Made by a program: the position numbers and the translations under genes
Notes under the pieces: model-generated
Database searches by the model: none
Told to the model about the DNA's origin: nothing
Seen by the model: the letters and a program-made list of their open reading frames with translations, nothing else
Part shown: positions 15,885 through 21,652 of the stretch, one piece after another
How positions within the stretch are numbered: the first letter of the stretch is position 1
Layout of the letters: every line of letters begins with the position of its first letter
From: Lachnospiraceae bacterium
GTDB lineage: Bacteria > Bacillota > Clostridia > Lachnospirales > Lachnospiraceae
NCBI GenBank assembly: GCA_024698885.1
Contig: JAILQQ010000260.1
Location: 1 to 51,164, forward strand
DNA length: 51,164 nt
Direction: 5' to 3'

Positions 15885-16585
15885 ACTTTTGCTTCGTTCT
15901 GCTTCAGATGAAACAAAACATAGAAGGCCTCCGTCACCGACTTGAACTTCAGGCTCGACTTGGAGCCCACATAGGAGATCGGGACCTCTACGGTTCGCAG
16001 ATTCCGGCAGTAGTAGCGCATTTCCGTCTGGTAAATATGGCCGCGTGACAAAAAGGCGTCCAGATTCATATTTTCGAGGACCTTCCGCTGAAAACCTTCA
16101 AAGCCGGAGGTCATATCCTTAAGCTTTGTTCCGAGCACCAGATTCGAAAGCACGGTGCCGCCCGCGCTTAAAAACCGTCTGTAAAGCGGCTGGTTCTGGA
16201 TCCCTCCCCCTTCGATAAAGCGGGAGCCGAAAACACAGTCGTAGCCTTCGTCCAGCTTTTCGATGAAGCGGGGGATCTCAGAGGGCAGGTGACTGCCGCC
16301 GCCGTCCATCTCTATGATCCGTTCCGCGCCGTCCTCAAGGGCCCGCTTAAAGCCGTAAAGATAACAGGTAATGACACCCTTCGATTCTTTGTGATAGATC
16401 AGCTTGACATGGGGATCTTCCGCGGCTTTTTTCTCAATGATCTCCTGCGTGCGGTCCTTCGAATACGCATCGATCACCGGGTAAATATATAAGTTATCGT
16501 ACGGAAGCGCGAGAATCTCTGACAGTACGGCTTCCATGGTGGCTTCTTCGTTGGCCACCGGCATAACGATGATGGTTTTTTTCAT
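15881..16585 (-). CDS. DPM1-like family 2 glycosyltransferase
   Basis: The 234-residue protein resembles dolichol/polyprenyl-phosphate mannosyl (hexosyl) synthases of the DPM1 type, which move a sugar from a nucleotide donor to a lipid phosphate at the cytoplasmic face. There is no C-terminal membrane domain, as in DPM1. MPVANEEAT starts the GT-A fold. The usual DxD site reads MDGGGSH (about 93-99) with Gly in place of the second Asp, a variant that other DPM-like subfamilies also have. The DMTSGFEGFQR segment (about 158-168) is the conserved DxxSG motif. The gene overlaps the UGM-like gene by 4 bp. Its stop codon comes from the inserted 39-bp element; without the insertion the frame would run two codons further. 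Confidence 0.85.
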   Translation of the reverse strand: MKKTIIVMPVANEEATMEAVLSEILALPYDNLYIYPVIDAYSKDRTQEIIEKKAAEDPHVKLIYHKESKGVITCYLYGFKRALEDGAERIIEMDGGGSHLPSEIPRFIEKLDEGYDCVFGSRFIEGGGIQNQPLYRRFLSAGGTVLSNLVLGTKLKDMTSGFEGFQRKVLENMNLDAFLSRGHIYQTEMRYYCRNLRTVEVPISYVGSKSSLKFKSVTEAFYVLFHLKQNEAKV

Positions 16586-17790
16586 GCTTTTTGTTTTTTT
16601 ATCAGTTTGTCTGCGAGCGCCATGCTCCGTTCCACGACCACGTCGGAATTATAATGCTGCCATTCGCCCCACCGCCCGAGTCCGTATACCCCTTTTTGCC
16701 GCGTAAACGAAAGCAGCTCCTCCATGGCTTCGTTCTTGCCGATGGTATTTAAGGGATAGGCATAGGGGTTGATGAAATACTGTCCTTTTTCGGCGGTACT
16801 CTCATCAAAACGCGTCAGATTCGTTTCCGTCCAGTAACCTGATGCGCCGGGGCAGAAATTATGCCTGACTAGGATCCTGTGATAGGAGAGCGCCGGATCC
16901 GGGTAATAGATCCAGTGGGCCTTTGTATCCAGATTTTCTGCTTTGTAGTCGACGACGATCGAGCTGTATTTTAAGAAGCCGATGCTTCGTTTAAACGTTT
17001 CCGGAAGCCCTATGATCTCGGAAAACCCGGTCCATGGTACGGTGGTAATGATCGTCTCCGCTTCGTAAGTCCCGTTCACCGTCTTTCTGTCAAGGTCAAG
17101 CGTTTCTGCCGTTACGTTAAGCTGCAGACGGTTTTCAAGCGCTTGCGCCATCCGGCGCCAGACCTCGCCGTAGCCAAAATGCTTCGGATAATAGAAGCGG
17201 GCATGGGCCGGCTGCTTTCCGTAGGCCTTTTTTTCAAGGCAGCTTAAAAGCGTTTCCTCAAAGGACACGTTCGGAAGCTTTTCCAGCCAGTAGGTTCCGA
17301 GCTCGTCAAGATTCTCCCCGAACATTTTACGGTTATACGGGATCATATAATCCTCGGCGATCCTTTTTCCGAGCTTCCAGTAGATCCAGTCCACGAACCG
17401 CTTCGGCATCGGCACCTCCAGATTACAGCCGGCGATGGCGATCGCCTTTAAATACGCCACCTGATCCGAAAGCTTCATCTGCCAGATATTGGCCTCGATG
17501 GGACTGCCGATCATCGTATCGTTTATGAAGATGCGGGAATCCCTTTCATAAAGGTCCCATTCCTCCTCCTTCATAAAACCGAAAAGAAAATCCAAAACAG
17601 GCTGCTTTTTGACATCCAGAAAATGTCCTCCGCCGATATCAAGCGGTGCGCCTCCTGTCAGGGCGCTTCGGCAGAGACCGCCGGCTTCGTCTTCCTTTTC
17701 CAGTACGAGAAAATCCTTTTCTCCATGCGCAAGAAGCCTGCAGGCAAAAGAGAGTCCCGCCGGCCCCGCACCAATGATCAAATATTTCAT
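16582..17790 (-). CDS. UDP-galactopyranose-mutase-like flavoprotein
   Basis: The 402-residue protein begins directly with the FAD-binding Rossmann motif (KYLIIGAGPAGLSFA, 2-16) and continues with GGLCRS and IGGGHFLD, the pattern of UDP-galactopyranose mutase and related amine-oxidase-type flavoproteins. The YGLGRWGEWQHYNSDVVV segment near the C-terminus (about 371-388) is the FAD-closing motif. If it is a mutase it would make a furanose nucleotide sugar for the two downstream glycosyltransferases. Sequence similarity alone cannot exclude a different oxidoreductase. The start must be at 17790, since the Rossmann strand begins at residue 2. A consensus promoter ends 7 nt before the ATG and no ribosome site is present. 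Confidence 0.82.
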   Translation of the reverse strand: MKYLIIGAGPAGLSFACRLLAHGEKDFLVLEKEDEAGGLCRSALTGGAPLDIGGGHFLDVKKQPVLDFLFGFMKEEEWDLYERDSRIFINDTMIGSPIEANIWQMKLSDQVAYLKAIAIAGCNLEVPMPKRFVDWIYWKLGKRIAEDYMIPYNRKMFGENLDELGTYWLEKLPNVSFEETLLSCLEKKAYGKQPAHARFYYPKHFGYGEVWRRMAQALENRLQLNVTAETLDLDRKTVNGTYEAETIITTVPWTGFSEIIGLPETFKRSIGFLKYSSIVVDYKAENLDTKAHWIYYPDPALSYHRILVRHNFCPGASGYWTETNLTRFDESTAEKGQYFINPYAYPLNTIGKNEAMEELLSFTRQKGVYGLGRWGEWQHYNSDVVVERSMALADKLIKKQKA

Positions 17791-17797
17791 GTACTAT

Positions 17798-17826
17798 AGT
17801 ATACAATTAAATAAGGGAGCCGTCAA
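17798..17826 (-). promoter_or_regulatory. Sigma-A promoter 7 nt before the UGM-like start
   Basis: On the minus strand TTGACG (17821-17826), a 17-bp spacer and TATACT (17798-17803). Seven nucleotides (17791-17797) separate the -10 box from the ATG, so the mRNA is predicted to be leaderless. Confidence 0.75.
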
Positions 17827-17902
17827 AAGAAGTTGTGTGTTTTTTATTTGTCGTTTTGAATATTTTGGCCAATTTTTTGGAATAATTTCGCTGACTATAG
17901 TA

Positions 17903-17931
17903 TTGACAAGCAAAAAAAGTACTGATATAAT
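17903..17931 (+). promoter_or_regulatory. Perfect consensus promoter of tRNA-Lys
   Basis: TTGACA (17903-17908), 17-bp spacer and TATAAT (17926-17931) match the sigma-A consensus in all twelve positions. Transcription should start near 17938, about 16 nt before the mature tRNA. Confidence 0.9.
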
Positions 17932-17954
17932 TCTGTTTGCTGTAAAAAGCGAAT

Positions 17955-18027
17955 GCGCGCTTAGCTCAGTTGGTAGAGCACCTGACTCTTAATCAGGGTG
18001 TCCAGGGTTCGAGCCCCTGATCGCGCA
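17955..18027 (+). tRNA. tRNA-Lys (anticodon CUU)
   Basis: The 73-nt gene folds as a cloverleaf: D arm GCTC/GAGC, anticodon arm CCTGA-CTCTTAA-TCAGG with anticodon CTT at positions 34-36, T arm CAGGG-TTCGAGC-CCCTG. CCA is not encoded. The acceptor stem is GCGCGCT against ATCGCGC, which leaves a C6-U67 mismatch; other tRNA-Lys of this group normally have a paired base there. It reads AAG codons. A consensus promoter stands upstream and a T-rich terminator follows. Confidence 0.95.
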
Positions 18028-18030
18028 GGA

Positions 18031-18077
18031 GACGTCGATTTTGTAGCTTTAGCTATGGGGTCGGCGTTTTTTTCATG
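18031..18077 (+). terminator. Terminator of the tRNA-Lys unit
   Basis: ACGTCGATTTTGTAGC pairs with GCTATGGGGTCGGCGT around a TTTA loop, with many G-U pairs, and a run of seven T follows. It ends the tRNA transcript. Confidence 0.85.
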
Positions 18078-18110
18078 CCGATCTGGTCAGCCGGCTGACC
18101 GGATCATTTC
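18074..18110 (-). repeat. Three-hairpin repeat, hairpin 1 copy (Rep6)
   Basis: Hairpin 1 with the ATTTCC edge: GATCTGGTCAGCC pairs with GGCTGACCGGATC. Relative to other copies the inner T-A pair is changed to A-T (GGTCAG/CTGACC), keeping the pairing. Confidence 0.85.
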
Positions 18111-18112
18111 CT

Positions 18113-18153
18113 GACAAAGACTGCCGCGTTTCGATCACGCGGCAGTCTTTGTC
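18113..18153. terminator. 17-bp perfect hairpin, probable bidirectional terminator
   Basis: GACAAAGACTGCCGCGT (18113-18129) and ACGCGGCAGTCTTTGTC (18137-18153) are perfectly complementary around a 7-nt loop. The GC-rich core has short A and T tracts outside it. It lies between the tRNA and the convergent lipoprotein gene, where a two-way terminator would be expected. It is sandwiched between copies of the three-hairpin repeat. Confidence 0.65.
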
Positions 18154-18158
18154 TGCGC

Positions 18159-18293
18159 CTGCGCCGATTTGCCTGCAAATCGTGCGCTTAGGCATGAACC
18201 TGTTCATGCCGATTCGGTCAGCTTGCTGATCGAATCATTTCCTCGCCTGCGCCGATTTGCCTGCAAATCGTGCGCTTAGGCATGAACCTGTTC
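18159..18293 (-). repeat. Three-hairpin repeat, one full and one truncated tandem unit (Rep7)
   Basis: A full unit covers 18159-18242: hairpin 3 GATTTGC/GCAAATC, hairpin 2 GGCATGAAC/GTTCATGCC and hairpin 1 GATTCGGTCAGC/GCTGATCGAATC. A second unit starts at 18247 with the same hairpin 3 and stops within hairpin 2 at 18293, eight bases before the lipoprotein stop codon. Confidence 0.92.
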
Positions 18294-18300
18294 TAAACAC

Positions 18301-19623
18301 TTACATCATCAGCTCATTAACTCTTTCCTGTACGGCAACCGGATCATAACCGGCTTCTTCCAGAGCTTCCACACGATCCACACCGTCTCCCCAGAGACCT
18401 CTGACGACTTCGTGCGCGATCTCGTCTACGGATTTATCGCCTTCGGCCGTTGCTTCGGTTTCCTCAGCTTCTTCGGCTTCTTCAGTCTCTATTTCCGTTT
18501 CGATCTCTTCCGCTTCTTCGATCACTTCTTCGGCCGCTTCCGCCGCCGCTTCACCGGTCACCGGAACGGTTTCCTCACCGGTGCTCAGGTAGTCGATCAT
18601 GGCCGCAGGGATCGCCGGCGTCGCGTAATCTTCATCCAGACCGTTTGCGATCGCGAAACTGAAGTTATCCGCGAGGCACTCCTCCGCTGCGATAACATAT
18701 TTCGTGTTGCTTCCGACAACTTCATAGAAATTATCCACGTCCTCAAGCGGGATGATGTGATCCGGGCTGTCGATCGGCACCAGGGCGGGTACCACATGCT
18801 CCAGCATGACATCACCGGATTGGTATTCACCGTCAAAGACTGTCACGATCGTAGCTTCCACCGGCTCGCCCTTCACGATAAAGGTGCCGTGATTGTTATA
18901 GCTCTCCACATCGGGATTACTGCATATCTGCGCCCTGACCTCCTCCGTGAAAGCAGGCTCCTTTTCATCTACCGTAAAGCCGATCAGACGATACATGTTC
19001 TCCTTGAATTCCGGATGGTTTCTGGTCAGCACATGGAACAGCTCATGTGCCATTGTCTGATCACAATAATGCACCTTTTTCGGTTCTCCGCTTTTCAGAA
19101 GCTCGAAAAAGAAATCGCTCAGATAGATCTCATCACCGTGGGTATAAGCAGCGCTTCCGCTTTCATCTGCTGTTCCGGTCTTGATAAAGGAAATCGTTTC
19201 CGTAGCCGGGAACAAAAACCCAAGCTCGTTAAAACGATTGCTGACTTTGGCTACGCAGGCGTCGAGATATTCCACATCCTCAGGCGTCATATCCATTACC
19301 TGATCCCGTGCGAGAGCGATAAGCTCCTCCTTGGTCGCGCCTTTCTTTCCGACCCGGTAGTCCAGATTTATCTGTGACATCCCATCATAATACGCCGTGT
19401 TGGCAACCTTCATGTCTGCGCCTCTTTCGGCATCGATGATATCGTAGGTAACCCCGCCGATCCCGAACAGACCGGATGCCTCCAGCCCCTCCAGAACACC
19501 GCGGACCACTGCCCCCTGATAGGTTTCGGTAATCTGCTGCATATCGCCGTTTGGGCCGCAGCCGGCTACCAGGGCAGCGGACATGACTGCTGCCAGTACC
19601 GCTGCCAGTTGCTTACTTCTCAT
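18301..19623 (-). CDS. Lipoprotein with HEXXH zinc-protease-like domain and CW_7 tail
   Basis: The 440-residue protein has a lipoprotein signal (lipobox LVAG-Cys22), so it should be anchored on the outer face of the membrane. HELFH (193-197) is a gluzincin-type zinc motif; EECLADNFSF (314-323) is a good candidate for the third-ligand helix, with Glu314 or Glu315. Residues 351-397 are an Ala/Glu linker. The last 42 residues (398-439) match the CW_7 repeat of the Cpl-7 phage lysozyme (VDEIAHEVVRGLWGDG, then AGYDPVAVQERVNEL), which binds peptidoglycan. The combination suggests a membrane-tethered protease held against the wall. I do not recognise the family of the catalytic domain and name no substrate. 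It has a strong AAGGAGG site and a palindrome-covered promoter. Confidence 0.85.
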   Translation of the reverse strand: MRSKQLAAVLAAVMSAALVAGCGPNGDMQQITETYQGAVVRGVLEGLEASGLFGIGGVTYDIIDAERGADMKVANTAYYDGMSQINLDYRVGKKGATKEELIALARDQVMDMTPEDVEYLDACVAKVSNRFNELGFLFPATETISFIKTGTADESGSAAYTHGDEIYLSDFFFELLKSGEPKKVHYCDQTMAHELFHVLTRNHPEFKENMYRLIGFTVDEKEPAFTEEVRAQICSNPDVESYNNHGTFIVKGEPVEATIVTVFDGEYQSGDVMLEHVVPALVPIDSPDHIIPLEDVDNFYEVVGSNTKYVIAAEECLADNFSFAIANGLDEDYATPAIPAAMIDYLSTGEETVPVTGEAAAEAAEEVIEEAEEIETEIETEEAEEAEETEATAEGDKSVDEIAHEVVRGLWGDGVDRVEALEEAGYDPVAVQERVNELMM

Positions 19624-19655
19624 ACTTCGTAACCCTCCTTCATATTTCTTTTATG

Positions 19656-19670
19656 GGGAATTCAATTCCC
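19656..19670. promoter_or_regulatory. Palindrome downstream of the lipoprotein promoter
   Basis: GGGAATTCAATTCCC is a perfect 7+1+7 palindrome located just inside the predicted transcription start of the HEXXH lipoprotein gene. It is a candidate operator. Confidence 0.5.
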
Positions 19671-19673
19671 TTG

Positions 19674-19699
19674 AGCGTTATTATAACGCGAATAACGCT
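19674..19699. promoter_or_regulatory. Palindrome overlapping the lipoprotein -10 box
   Basis: The arms AGCGTTATT (19674-19682) and AATAACGCT (19691-19699) are exact inverted repeats with an 8-bp centre. They cover the -10 box and part of the spacer of the promoter, a position typical of repressor operators. Confidence 0.6.
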
Positions 19700-19708
19700 T
19701 TTTAACAA
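19680..19708 (-). promoter_or_regulatory. Sigma-A promoter of the HEXXH lipoprotein gene
   Basis: On the minus strand TTGTTA (19703-19708), 17-bp spacer and perfect TATAAT (19680-19685). The predicted 5' leader is about 50 nt. Confidence 0.75.
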
Positions 19709-19723
19709 TTATGTACAGAGTTC

Positions 19724-21652
19724 CTAAAACAGGAAAACCGCGGCGCCGTAAGCCGGCAGCGGATAAGCGATGGAATAAGGCTGTCCGTCCCATGACTTCG
19801 CTTCCGCCGTATACAACGATTTTTTCGGCGTAAGGCCCGATCCGCCAAACCGCTTTTCGTCACTGTTTAAGAGCAGCTTGTAGCGTTTTTTCTTCGGAAC
19901 GCCGACCCGGTAATCATCTCTGGCGATCGGGGTAAAGTTCATGACAAACAGAAGGCTGTTTTTCCTGTCAGCGCTCTGGCGGTAAAAGCTGTAGATGCTT
20001 TTATAGGTATCATCCGCGTTGATCCAGCTGAATCCTTCCTGCGCGTTGTCCAGCTCATACATGCAGGGGTATTTCCGGTATATACCCAACAGCTCTCTTA
20101 CGTATGACTGCATCCCCGCATGAAGGTCATCGGAGAGCAGTGCCCAATCCAGTTCGCGCTCCTCGCTCCATTCGGAATCCTGCGCAAATTCCTGTCCCAT
20201 GAATAGAAGCTTTTTCCCGGCATGTCCCATCATGAAGGTATACCCAACACGGAGATTAGCAAACTTATCGATATAGTAACCGGGCATTTTATTCAACATC
20301 GAGCATTTCAGATGCACGACCTCATCGTGGGACAATACCAGGATATATCGCTCCGCGTAATTATAGCTCATGGCAAAGGTCATCTTGTAATGATTGTCCC
20401 GTCTGAAGATCGGATCGAGCTTCATATAATCGCAGAAATCATGCATCCAGCCCATGTTCCATTTGAAGGTAAAGCCGAGGCCGTCATTTTCCGGAAGATC
20501 CGTTACCTTCGGCCAGGCCGTGGACTCTTCGGCGATCATCATGGCACCCGGGAAAACGCCCCTGATATAGGAGTTAAGATGCTTGAAGAATTCGATCGCC
20601 TCAAGATTTTTATTTTCGCCGTATTTATTCGGGATCCACTGTCCGTCCCGTTTGCCGTAATCCAGATACAGCATGGAGGCTACCGCGTCAACCCGCAGCC
20701 CGTCAATATGAAATTCCTTCAGCCAGAAGATCGCGTTGGCGATCAGGAAATTTTTGACCTCACTCTTGCCGTAATCGAATATCTTGGTACCCCAGTCCGG
20801 ATGCTCGCCCTTCCGGGGATCGGCATACTCAAAAAGCGCACTTCCGTCAAAGTCCGCCAGTCCATGCGCGTCCTTGGGGAAATGAGCCGGTACCCAGTCA
20901 AGGATCACGCCGATGTGGTTCTCGTGGAGCTTATTGACCATATACATAAAGTCTTCCGGCGTTCCGTAGCGGGAGGTCGGCGCGTAATATCCCGTAACCT
21001 GATAGCCCCAGGATCCGTCGAAGGGATGCTCGGCGATCCCGATCAGCTCGATATGCGTATAGTGCATATCCAACAGATAATCCGTGATGCGGTCCGCAAA
21101 TTCCCGGTAACTGTAGAAACCCTCGTCTTCCCGTCCGGGGTGGCGCATCCAGGATCCGATATGGCATTCATAGATCGCGATCGGCGCTTTTTCGATATCT
21201 GTTTCGCTTCGCTCCTTCATCCATGCGGCATCACTCCAGTTCAGACCGGAAATATCTGTGGTGACCGAGGCGGTTCCCGGACGCAGTTCGCAATAGTTGG
21301 CAAAGGGATCCGCTTTGTAATGCCGTTCGCCGTCCGCGCCGATGATCAGATATTTATAGAGAGCGCCCTGTGAAAGCTCCGGGATAAAACAATCGTAAAT
21401 CCCTAAAGGCTCCTGCCGTTTCATAGGGATATCCTGCTCGTTCCAGTTATTAAAGCTTCCTATTAAAAAGACCTCTCTGGCGTTCGGCGCCCAGACCGCA
21501 AAATAATATCCCTTCTTTCCGTCCTTCTCCGCCGGATGCGCACCGAGCTTTTTATAGATTTCGTAATGCGTCCCCTGCCCGAAATAATACATATCCATTT
21601 CGGTGATGAAAGGAGTATTCTCTTCCTTCTTTTTCTTCTTTGCCGCTGCCAT
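19724..21652 (-). CDS. glgB: 1,4-alpha-glucan branching enzyme GlgB
   Basis: GlgB forms alpha-1,6 branches in glycogen. The 642-residue protein has the N-terminal CBM48 (AVWAPNAREVFLIGSFNNW, 52-70), the GH13 barrel with nucleophile Asp322 (GLRVDAVASMLYLDY) and acid/base Glu375 (AEESTAW), and the C-terminal all-beta domain. The conserved GVILDWVPAHFPKD (248-261) and LSHDEVVH are also present. It begins with a Lys-rich stretch. The ATG shares TAATG with the stop of the upstream TPR/AAA-like gene, so the two are tightly coupled. No other glycogen genes (glgC, glgA, glgP) are in the window. Confidence 0.96.
   Translation of the reverse strand: MAAAKKKKKEENTPFITEMDMYYFGQGTHYEIYKKLGAHPAEKDGKKGYYFAVWAPNAREVFLIGSFNNWNEQDIPMKRQEPLGIYDCFIPELSQGALYKYLIIGADGERHYKADPFANYCELRPGTASVTTDISGLNWSDAAWMKERSETDIEKAPIAIYECHIGSWMRHPGREDEGFYSYREFADRITDYLLDMHYTHIELIGIAEHPFDGSWGYQVTGYYAPTSRYGTPEDFMYMVNKLHENHIGVILDWVPAHFPKDAHGLADFDGSALFEYADPRKGEHPDWGTKIFDYGKSEVKNFLIANAIFWLKEFHIDGLRVDAVASMLYLDYGKRDGQWIPNKYGENKNLEAIEFFKHLNSYIRGVFPGAMMIAEESTAWPKVTDLPENDGLGFTFKWNMGWMHDFCDYMKLDPIFRRDNHYKMTFAMSYNYAERYILVLSHDEVVHLKCSMLNKMPGYYIDKFANLRVGYTFMMGHAGKKLLFMGQEFAQDSEWSEERELDWALLSDDLHAGMQSYVRELLGIYRKYPCMYELDNAQEGFSWINADDTYKSIYSFYRQSADRKNSLLFVMNFTPIARDDYRVGVPKKKRYKLLLNSDEKRFGGSGLTPKKSLYTAEAKSWDGQPYSIAYPLPAYGAAVFLF

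Noticed and set aside
18159-18293. CRISPR-like appearance of tandem repeats
   Set aside because: The units are adjacent palindromic elements with no unique spacers of constant length, and no cas gene is present.
18412-19377. 321-codon frame antisense to the HEXXH lipoprotein gene
   Set aside because: Its sequence is Phe/Arg-rich, the mirror of the Glu-rich linker, and it has no domain or start signal.
20222-21373. 383-codon frame antisense to glgB
   Set aside because: It lies wholly inside a well-conserved gene, has no recognisable domain or ribosome site, and long antisense frames are common with this codon use.
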